From NCBI GenBank assembly GCA_905479535.1, contig CAJQMW010000522.1, positions 1-9,319 on the forward strand: DNA of 9,319 nt, read 5' to 3'. Both the position numbers and the translations under genes were made by a program. The stretch's first letter is position 1, and each line of letters opens with the position of its first letter. Origin of the DNA: an uncultured Maribacter sp. Lineage in GTDB: Bacteria > Bacteroidota > Bacteroidia > Flavobacteriales > Flavobacteriaceae. Shown here piece by piece: positions 1 to 5,959 of the stretch. The notes under the pieces are model-generated. The model ran no database searches. It was not told where the DNA came from and saw only the letters and a program-made list of their open reading frames with translations.

Positions 1-2088
1 AGTATTGCCAAAAAATACGGCGTGCTACCCAGTAACATCCTACAGTACAACAAGGAGATAAAATCCGGAGGTGAACTTAAGTCCAACACTATTTTGGTAA
101 TTCCATCCGGAAAGAGCCTTGGTGGTGAAGTGCCTGCGGTAAGATCATCAACGGGAGTAGATAAACTTTTGACTGCGGTAATGCAGGATTCTGTTATTGA
201 AAGGCAACCTACAGGTTTTAGGGAGCATAAAGTCCGCAGAAAGGAAACACTTTACGGTATCTCGAAAAAATATAACGTGACCGAGGATGAAATAAAAAAA
301 TACAACAAGCAATTGTACGCTTCGCAATTGAAGAAGAAAATGGTCATCCGTATTCCGAAATATCCAGAGATTGAGGAAAGTGAAACCGCAATAGACCCGG
401 ATAATTATGAAAAATACGTGGTTGCTCCCAAGGAGACACGGTGGAGTATTGCGCACAAGTACGGTATCACCATAGATAGTATGTTGGTCTTGAACCCCGG
501 CCTTTCTAAAACCACTAATTACTTGGCCGAAGGCTATGAACTATTGCTTCCTAAAATTGCTGGAAGTACCGTAGATAATCAAGAAACACAACTTTTTATA
601 TCCTACACGGTTCCGCCAAAAATGAATTTTTATCGCCTGGAGCAAGAATTCGGGGTTAATCCTGAAGATGTGGTAAGGCTGAATCCTGAAATTACGGAAA
701 GAGGTGGGCTTAAGGAAGGTATGGTTATACGTCTGCCGGAAACCAAGAGAGATCCAGGAGTGATAAATACGGATAACTATATCTTTTACGAGGTTAAACC
801 AAAACAGAACGAATTTAGGCTTACCAGAAAGTTTGGTCTCTCTTGGGCGGAAATAACCAAACTAAATCCAGATTTAAAGGACGGTCTAAAAGCGGGAATG
901 GTCTTAAAAATTCCCAAGGACCAAATGGGGGATTTTGAAGTTCGGAATTCCTTGATTTTGGATAAAATCAGTCTTCTGGATAGTATAAATATTGAAAATC
1001 GACCAAAAATCATGTTTTTGCTGCCTTTTCGGTTGGATAAATTGGATTTGAACGATAAGGAATCCGTTGAGTGGACCATAGCGAACAGAAACAGCCTTAA
1101 ATATAGCTTGGGTCTCTATTCCGGGGCGTTGATAGCCTTGGATTCCATTAAATCACTTGGAGTATCGGTAGATGTGAAAACTTTTGACAATCAACTGGAT
1201 TTACAACGGACCAAGGAAATTCTTCTAAGGGAAAACCTTAGGGACTATAATGCCATATTTGGACCCTTGGACATAGGTTCCCTTAAAGAGGTGGCGGTGC
1301 AAGCTGCCAGTGCTCAAGTTCCCGTTATGGCACCCGTTCCGGCGAAGAGTGATTTAAGTCTGCAGAATGTGTTTTTTTCCTATACGGAAGAGCATTTGCT
1401 AAGGGAGCACATGATAAAATACGTAAAGGATAATTCTAAAGGTGAGAACATCATCATAATTGCGGACGAGAAAAATAATCTGGTAAAAGAGCAATTAGCG
1501 GAGCAATTCCCGAACGCGAATATTTTAGATGTCAGGGAAGAAGAGAAAAATATCGGTGTAAACAGGGATAAACTAGGAAGCATGCTGACCGAGGAATTGG
1601 ATAATTGGGTATTCGTAGAATCGGATAACTTTAAATTGATTTCGAGTGTGGTATCGATATTGAACTCGTTCAACAATACCGCGTTGGACCCTATGGAGGG
1701 CAGGAAAAAGCTAAAACTACGTATGTTTACTACGGACATGAACAATGCCTTTGAAAACGACGTGATATCCAGTACGCACCTCTCCAACCTCAATTTTACC
1801 TATCCATCGGTCTACAAGGAAGTGGGGACCAATAGTTTTGTAAAACGTTATAGAAAACGTTTTGGGGATGATCCGGATCGCTATGCCGTTCGTGGTTTTG
1901 ACCTTACGTTTGATATATTGTTGAAATTGGCCTATAAGAACGATTTGATAGATATCTCAAAATTCGTAGGTTCAACGGAATATAACGGGAACAAGTTCGA
2001 TTATGAAAAGGATGCTACCTCTGGCTATTTTAATCAGGCATCCTATATAATGGCATATGAGAATATGCAGATAAAAGAATTGGAATAG
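1..2088 (+). CDS. LysM repeat / type-1 periplasmic-binding-fold envelope protein (5' end missing)
   Basis: The frame is open from base 1 and the first residues (SIAKKYGV) are the middle of a LysM repeat, so the true start lies upstream; the GTG at 22 is internal. I see five LysM-like repeats: a partial one at about 1-110, then 226-357, 412-555, 598-738 and 784-915. Repeat 2 is the most typical (ETLYGISKKYNV, then IRIP); repeats 4 and 5 are more divergent but keep the asparagine-proline and final IP/LP signature. From about base 1000 the protein changes to an alpha/beta domain starting RPKIMFLLPF, which resembles the type-1 periplasmic-binding-protein fold of amino-acid ABC-transporter receptors and of LpoA. 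LysM domains bind peptidoglycan, so a periplasmic or outer-membrane location is likely; the signal sequence would be off-window. No transporter genes are adjacent, so nutrient uptake is doubtful. The osmC-like gene begins one base after the stop, implying co-transcription. Confidence 0.9.
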   Translation, partial: SIAKKYGVLPSNILQYNKEIKSGGELKSNTILVIPSGKSLGGEVPAVRSSTGVDKLLTAVMQDSVIERQPTGFREHKVRRKETLYGISKKYNVTEDEIKKYNKQLYASQLKKKMVIRIPKYPEIEESETAIDPDNYEKYVVAPKETRWSIAHKYGITIDSMLVLNPGLSKTTNYLAEGYELLLPKIAGSTVDNQETQLFISYTVPPKMNFYRLEQEFGVNPEDVVRLNPEITERGGLKEGMVIRLPETKRDPGVINTDNYIFYEVKPKQNEFRLTRKFGLSWAEITKLNPDLKDGLKAGMVLKIPKDQMGDFEVRNSLILDKISLLDSINIENRPKIMFLLPFRLDKLDLNDKESVEWTIANRNSLKYSLGLYSGALIALDSIKSLGVSVDVKTFDNQLDLQRTKEILLRENLRDYNAIFGPLDIGSLKEVAVQAASAQVPVMAPVPAKSDLSLQNVFFSYTEEHLLREHMIKYVKDNSKGENIIIIADEKNNLVKEQLAEQFPNANILDVREEEKNIGVNRDKLGSMLTEELDNWVFVESDNFKLISSVVSILNSFNNTALDPMEGRKKLKLRMFTTDMNNAFENDVISSTHLSNLNFTYPSVYKEVGTNSFVKRYRKRFGDDPDRYAVRGFDLTFDILLKLAYKNDLIDISKFVGSTEYNGNKFDYEKDATSGYFNQASYIMAYENMQIKELE

Positions 2089-2089
2089 T

Positions 2090-2494
2090 ATGACTTCAAA
2101 AGTTACCTATAATGGAGATTTAAGAACGGAATGTACGCATTTAAAATCGGGTGATTCATTTGTTACCGATGCGCCAACGGATAATAACGGTTTGGGGCAA
2201 GCTTTTTCACCCACGGATACCATTGCCACTGGGTTGGCCAGCTGTATGTTGACCATGATGGGCATAAAGGCCAATGGTCTTGATGTTGATTTAAGGTCCT
2301 CTACCGCAGAAGTCACAAAGCACATGTCCGCTTCTCCAAGGAGAATTTCAAAGATTGAGGTAACGTTAAGTCTGCCTGCCGACATCTCTGAAAAGAACAG
2401 AAAAATTCTGGAAAGAACGGCTGACACTTGTCCGGTGCACTATAGCCTTCATCCGGATATTGAAAAGGACATCACCTATAATTGGATACTTTAA
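2090..2494 (+). CDS. OsmC/Ohr-family protein (putative thiol peroxidase)
   Basis: This 134-residue protein has the usual length and features of the OsmC/YhfA family. The two conserved cysteines are present: Cys52 in the ASCM motif at the start of the central helix and Cys114 in TCPVHYSL. The conserved SPTD turn is at 40-43. In OsmC and Ohr these cysteines reduce organic hydroperoxides through a disulfide cycle, in the cytoplasm; many family members have never been tested, so the substrate is unknown. The ATG lies one base after the upstream TAG (TAG-T-ATG), which suggests translational coupling to the LysM gene. The 3' end overlaps the start of the next gene by 13 bases. Family assignment is firm; peroxidase activity follows from the family and the retained cysteines. 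Confidence 0.93.
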   Translation: MTSKVTYNGDLRTECTHLKSGDSFVTDAPTDNNGLGQAFSPTDTIATGLASCMLTMMGIKANGLDVDLRSSTAEVTKHMSASPRRISKIEVTLSLPADISEKNRKILERTADTCPVHYSLHPDIEKDITYNWIL

Positions 2495-3012
2495 AAAATA
2501 CCGTAGTTTTATTCATTAGCCTTTTCGCTGTGGTCTTGCATTGCACAGCGCAGGAAGAGGTTCCATGGGATGCGGGTAAACGATTGTCCTGGAAAGATTT
2601 TAAAGGGGAAGTGCCCGTTGGGGTGGGCGCATCCGCTACCACCGCTAGCGGAATCGGTTATCAATTTTCCACATATTACGAAGGGACCAAAATGATGGTG
2701 GATTATGAGGTCAACGCTTTTTTCTATCCTACAAAATCTTGGTACAGACCTAAAATCTGCAATGATACTACTTTAGTTCATGAACAGTTGCATTTTGATA
2801 TCTCAGAGCTTTTTGCACGTAGAATGGGTTTGGAGATGGGAAAAACCTCATTTACCAAAAACGTAAAAGCAGAAGTCAGGGCCATTTACAAAAGGACTTT
2901 GAAAGAGCTGAACGATTTTCAGAACAGGTACGATGACGAGACCGACTACTCCCGTAATGTTCCACAGCAAATAGCTTGGATAAAGAAGATTGAAAGGGCT
3001 TTATCGGAGTAA
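2482..3012 (+). CDS. Secreted DUF922-type putative zinc-dependent protease
   Basis: The 176-residue product begins with a short basic N-terminus (Lys5) and a hydrophobic stretch (about residues 7-20) ending at CTAQEE, which fits signal peptidase I cleavage after Ala23. The mature part opens with an LSWKDFKGEVP segment typical of DUF922 proteins and contains an HExxH motif (His100, Glu101, His104) inside a predicted helix, followed by YDDETDYS at 150-157. DUF922 proteins are described as predicted secreted zinc proteases; activity here is inferred. The start must be TTG at 2482, because an in-frame TAA lies immediately upstream (2479-2481) and no ATG occurs before the signal peptide. The start overlaps the osmC-like gene by 13 bases, so translation probably depends on it. 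The last 12 bases overlap the convergent gene's end. Lipoprotein export is less likely, because His precedes the cysteine at position 21. Confidence 0.78.
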   Translation: MDTLKNTVVLFISLFAVVLHCTAQEEVPWDAGKRLSWKDFKGEVPVGVGASATTASGIGYQFSTYYEGTKMMVDYEVNAFFYPTKSWYRPKICNDTTLVHEQLHFDISELFARRMGLEMGKTSFTKNVKAEVRAIYKRTLKELNDFQNRYDDETDYSRNVPQQIAWIKKIERALSE

Positions 3013-3894
3013 TTTGTAAAAATTAGACATCACAATCGTTATACCTTCCTCTAATGCGGCTATAGGGTCTTCCCACGTGGGAATGAATTCCTGTGCAACA
3101 TAGCCTTCATAGCCTGTTTCCAGAATGGCTTTCATAATCGCCGGATAGTATAATTCTTGGGTTTCATTGATTTCATGTCGCCCTGGATTACCTCCCGTAT
3201 GATAATGTCCAAAATATGGGTGATATTCTCGAATGTTTCGAATGACATCACCTTCCATAATTTGCATGTGGTATATATCGTATAGTAATTTAAAATTGTC
3301 CGAGCCCAATCTTCTACATAATTCCACGCCCCAAAGCGTGTGATCGCACATATAGTCTTTATGGTCTACTTTAGAGTTCAATAACTCCATTTGTATAACT
3401 ACGCCATGTTCCTTTGCCGTGGGTAGAATTTGTTGAATTCCTGTGACACAGTTTTCAAGTCCTACCAAGTCGTTCATTCCGTTTCGGTTTCCACTAAAAC
3501 AGATAAGGTTCTTGTAACCGGCTTCCGCTACAAGGGGAATAACGCGTAGATAGTCGGCAATCAGTTCTTCGTGCAATTCAGGATTGTTCCACCCTTTTTC
3601 GATACCCAGACCGGCGCCCCAGCACATGGAAGCATGAATATTATACTTTTTCATCAGTGGCCAATCCTCGGGTCCCGTAAGGTCCATTGCCTTTATACCC
3701 AGGTCGTTGAGGTTCTTTAAAAATTCTTCCATGGGAATTTTACTGTAACACCAACGACAGGCGCTATGTTGAATATTACCTTTTAGCTCTTTTTTAGTAT
3801 TTCGCTTTGCGGTAGGCATTGCACCCGTAGTTGTGGTGGCCAAAAGGCCAACAGAAGCTGCGGCGGATGCGCCTATGAATTTTCTTCGTTTCAT
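3001..3894 (-). CDS. Tat-exported sugar isomerase/epimerase-like TIM barrel (hydroxypyruvate isomerase family)
   Basis: The 297-residue protein starts with a twin-arginine signal (RRKFIG at 3-8, then an Ala-rich hydrophobic stretch to about residue 25), so export of a folded, metal-loaded enzyme is expected. The rest is a xylose-isomerase-like TIM barrel. Likely metal and catalytic residues are in place: Glu170 (MELLNS), Asp206 with His209 (LYDIYHMQ), His232 (GHYHTGGNPGRHE) and Glu269 (AQEFIP). The closest named relatives by pattern are hydroxypyruvate isomerase (Hyi) and sugar-phosphate isomerase/epimerase proteins, but these are cytoplasmic while this one is exported, so the substrate is probably a sugar or sugar acid in the periplasm and is not known. 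The gene is transcribed toward the DUF922 gene and overlaps its 3' end by 12 bases. ATG at 3894-3892 is the only start that gives the complete Tat motif. Confidence 0.88.
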   Translation of the reverse strand: MKRRKFIGASAAASVGLLATTTTGAMPTAKRNTKKELKGNIQHSACRWCYSKIPMEEFLKNLNDLGIKAMDLTGPEDWPLMKKYNIHASMCWGAGLGIEKGWNNPELHEELIADYLRVIPLVAEAGYKNLICFSGNRNGMNDLVGLENCVTGIQQILPTAKEHGVVIQMELLNSKVDHKDYMCDHTLWGVELCRRLGSDNFKLLYDIYHMQIMEGDVIRNIREYHPYFGHYHTGGNPGRHEINETQELYYPAIMKAILETGYEGYVAQEFIPTWEDPIAALEEGITIVMSNFYKLLR

Positions 3895-3909
3895 TGTGTA
3901 TTGCTATAG

Positions 3910-3923
3910 TACCTTTAAAGATA
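3910..3923. promoter_or_regulatory. Near-palindromic divergent -7 elements between the TIM-barrel and DUF3820 genes
   Basis: TACCTTTAAAGATA is a 14-base inverted repeat with 6 of 7 positions paired. Read on the + strand it gives TACCTTTA (3910-3917), and on the - strand TATCTTTA (3916-3923). Each matches the Bacteroidota TAnnTTTG -7 consensus except at the last base. Transcription from the two would start about 15-20 bases before the respective ATGs (3894 on -, 3942 on +). No TTG -33 element stands out on either side, so this is a candidate only. Confidence 0.35.
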
Positions 3924-3941
3924 ATTTATTTAGATTTAACT

Positions 3942-4184
3942 ATGGAAGTAAAACCGGATAAGCACAAATTAATAGAGTTGGCACACTACCGTATGCCCTT
4001 TGGAAAGTATAAGGGAAGATACTTGGTAGATATACCCGAAGCTTATTATATCTGGTTTCAACAAAAGGGATTTCCCGAAGGAAAATTGGGACAATTATTG
4101 CGCTCCATGTTAGAAATTAAGGTAAATAGTTTGGAATCCGTAATTCGGAAAATCCAAAAAGATTTTCCCATGGAAAAACAGTGA
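3942..4184 (+). CDS. DUF3820 family small protein
   Basis: An 80-residue protein with the signature of the DUF3820 family: MPFGKYKGRYLVDIPEAYY at 18-36, then WF at 38-39 and a glycine-rich KGFPEGKLGQLL at 42-53. The motif places glycines and aromatics as in a compact nucleic-acid- or ligand-binding fold, but the molecular function is not established; some databases label the family a putative quorum-sensing-regulated virulence factor, which I would not transfer. It has no signal peptide or membrane segment, so it is cytoplasmic. I chose ATG 3942 over an in-frame TTG at 3894: the extension (CIAIVPLKIIYLDLT) is outside the family motif, would overlap the divergent gene's start codon, and would leave no room for promoters. 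It lies 50 bases upstream of pyrG; the gap carries a separate candidate promoter. Confidence 0.85.
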   Translation: MEVKPDKHKLIELAHYRMPFGKYKGRYLVDIPEAYYIWFQQKGFPEGKLGQLLRSMLEIKVNSLESVIRKIQKDFPMEKQ

Positions 4185-4201
4185 TATCTTCAGGCAATTC
4201 G

Positions 4202-4209
4202 TAACTTTG
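4202..4209 (+). promoter_or_regulatory. Candidate pyrG -7 promoter element (TAACTTTG)
   Basis: TAACTTTG is an exact match to the Bacteroidota TAnnTTTG -7 consensus, 25 bases before the pyrG ATG, which would give a 5' leader of about 19 bases. No TTG is found at the expected -33 distance (around 4180), so the upstream half is weak or absent. The leader is too short for an attenuator of the type known for pyrG in Gram-positive bacteria. Confidence 0.5.
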
Positions 4210-4234
4210 TACCCCGTAACACAGAATTCTTCAA

Positions 4235-5872
4235 ATGTCACAAACCAAATACATCTTCGTTACGGGGGGAGTTACTTCTTCTTTGGGTAAGGGTATCATT
4301 GCAGCTTCTTTAGCCAAGCTCTTGCAGTCCAGAGGATACAAAACCACAATTCAAAAATTAGATCCCTACATCAACGTAGATCCAGGTACCCTAAACCCGT
4401 ACGAGCATGGAGAATGCTATGTCACCGATGACGGAGCTGAAACCGATTTGGATTTAGGGCACTACGAGCGTTTTCTAAATGTGCGTACCTCCCAGGCAAA
4501 CAACGTGACCACGGGAAGAATCTATCAAAGTGTCATCGAAAAAGAGCGACGAGGAGAATTTTTAGGGAAAACGGTCCAGGTAGTTCCGCATATTACGAAC
4601 GAAATTAAGGAACGGGTGCAGTTGTTGGGCAATAGTGGGGATTATGACATCGTCATTACGGAGATTGGTGGTACAGTAGGGGATATTGAGTCATTACCCT
4701 ACATAGAGGCAGTTCGTCAATTATTGTGGGAACTTGGGGACAACAACGGTATAGTGATACATTTAACCTTGGTGCCCTATTTATCTGCGGCCGGAGAATT
4801 GAAAACCAAACCCACCCAGCACTCCGTAAAAACATTGATGGAGAGCGGGATAAAAGCGGATATTTTGGTCTGTAGGACAGAGCATGAAATTTCCGACGAA
4901 ATAAAGGACAAATTGGCACTTTTCTGTAATGTGAAGCGGGAAGCGGTGATACAAAGCATTGATGCTTCTACCATTTATGATGTGCCCATCCTAATGCAGG
5001 AAGAGGGTCTGGACACCGTTGCACTAAGAAAATTGGCACTTTCGGATGACAAAGAGCCTGATCTTGAACAATGGAACGAATTTTTGGACCGGCATAAAAA
5101 TCCTAAAAATGAAGTTGTCATCGGTCTTGTTGGTAAATATGTGGAATTGCAAGATTCTTATAAATCCATATTGGAATCGTTCATTCATGCCGGGGCAAAA
5201 AATGAAGTAAGGGTGAACGTTAGGTCCATTCATTCGGAATATATCACAGATAAGAATTTTAAGAGTAAATTAAAAGGACTAGATGGAATTTTAGTAGCCC
5301 CAGGCTTTGGTGAGCGGGGTATTGAGGGTAAAATTAAAGCGGTGCAGTATGCCCGAAAAAATAATATTCCCTTTTTAGGTATTTGTTTAGGCATGCAGAT
5401 GGCCGTGATCGAATACGCACGCAATATACTGGGCCTTAAGGAGGCCAGCTCTACAGAAATGGAGGAGAATACCTCGGTTCCCGTAATCAGTATTATGGAG
5501 GAACAAAAATCCGTTACCAACAAAGGAGGGACCATGAGATTGGGTGCGTGGGACTGTAAACTTGAAGAAGGAAGTTTAGTGCAAAAAGTATACAACGGCG
5601 AAACGGAAATATCGGAAAGACATCGTCATAGATATGAGTTCAACAACAGCTATAAGGAGCAACTGGAAAATTCTGGTCTAGTGGCTTCTGGAATAAATAC
5701 GGCCACGAACCTGGTGGAAATAATAGAGTTGCGGAATCACCCTTGGTTTATAGGTGTACAGTATCACCCAGAGTACAAAAGTACGGTTGCAAATCCGCAT
5801 CCGTTGTTCGTAGGTTTTGTTAAAGCGGCCCTGGTCCATAAAAAAGCACAAACTAATGCCAGTTTGGCATAA
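4235..5872 (+). CDS. pyrG: CTP synthase (glutamine-hydrolysing)
   Basis: PyrG makes CTP from UTP, ATP and glutamine, the last step of pyrimidine nucleotide synthesis, in the cytoplasm. The 545-residue length is normal. The N-terminal synthetase domain (about 1-270) has the ATP-binding loop GGVTSSLGKG (11-20), KLDPYINVDPGT (41-52), the DDGAETDLDLGHYERF block (65-80) with Mg/UTP residues, TEIGGTVGDIES (142-153) and the LTLVPY and KTKPTQHSVK segments (178-199) that bind UTP and CTP. The C-terminal class I glutamine amidotransferase domain (about 293-535) has the nucleophile Cys384 in GICLGMQ, the oxyanion-loop APGFGERG (355-362), ERHRHRYE (461-468) and the catalytic pair His511/Glu513 in YHPEYKS. 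All catalytic residues are present, so it should be active. ATG 4235 gives the canonical N-terminus. yidC follows after 87 bases with its own promoter candidate. Confidence 0.99.
   Translation: MSQTKYIFVTGGVTSSLGKGIIAASLAKLLQSRGYKTTIQKLDPYINVDPGTLNPYEHGECYVTDDGAETDLDLGHYERFLNVRTSQANNVTTGRIYQSVIEKERRGEFLGKTVQVVPHITNEIKERVQLLGNSGDYDIVITEIGGTVGDIESLPYIEAVRQLLWELGDNNGIVIHLTLVPYLSAAGELKTKPTQHSVKTLMESGIKADILVCRTEHEISDEIKDKLALFCNVKREAVIQSIDASTIYDVPILMQEEGLDTVALRKLALSDDKEPDLEQWNEFLDRHKNPKNEVVIGLVGKYVELQDSYKSILESFIHAGAKNEVRVNVRSIHSEYITDKNFKSKLKGLDGILVAPGFGERGIEGKIKAVQYARKNNIPFLGICLGMQMAVIEYARNILGLKEASSTEMEENTSVPVISIMEEQKSVTNKGGTMRLGAWDCKLEEGSLVQKVYNGETEISERHRHRYEFNNSYKEQLENSGLVASGINTATNLVEIIELRNHPWFIGVQYHPEYKSTVANPHPLFVGFVKAALVHKKAQTNASLA
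5856..5870 (+). other. Short perfect stem-loop across the pyrG stop codon
   Basis: ATGCCA (5856-5861), loop GTT, TGGCAT (5865-5870) form a perfect 6-base-pair stem whose last base is the first base of the pyrG TAA. No T-run follows, so it is not a classic intrinsic terminator. It may protect the 3' end of the mRNA, act as a weak pause site, or be chance. Confidence 0.3.
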
Positions 5873-5896
5873 ACTCCGTATTTGGGCATATATTTG
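5864..5896 (+). promoter_or_regulatory. Candidate yidC promoter (TTG ... TATATTTG)
   Basis: TATATTTG at 5889-5896 matches the TAnnTTTG -7 consensus exactly. A TTG at 5864-5866 lies 22 bases upstream, within or near the spacing accepted for the -33 element in this phylum, although it sits inside the end of pyrG. Transcription would start near 5903, giving a leader of about 57 bases before the yidC ATG. Confidence 0.5.
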
Positions 5897-5959
5897 CGTA
5901 ATTCGAGTTGATAACGGAACAAGAAACCAAACTATTACCTTACTAATTAGATAATTTAG

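Noticed and set aside
22..24. GTG at 22 as the start of the LysM gene
   Set aside because: The frame is open from base 1 and the residues before it are part of a LysM repeat, so the gene is truncated by the window edge and this codon is internal.
1380..1793. 137-codon reverse-strand frame inside the LysM/periplasmic-binding-fold gene
   Set aside because: It is a serine-rich antisense translation of a conserved coding region, as expected from codon composition.
2482..2560. Lipoprotein signal on the DUF922 protein (Cys21)
   Set aside because: The residue before the cysteine is His, which does not fit a lipobox; cleavage after the Ala two residues later is more convincing.
3894..3941. TTG-initiated extension of the DUF3820 gene
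   Set aside because: The extra residues do not belong to the family motif, the extension would overlap the divergent start codon, and ATG 3942 gives a normal-length protein.
5230..5595. 121-codon reverse-strand frame inside pyrG
   Set aside because: It lies wholly antisense to the conserved glutaminase domain of pyrG and shows no motif of its own.
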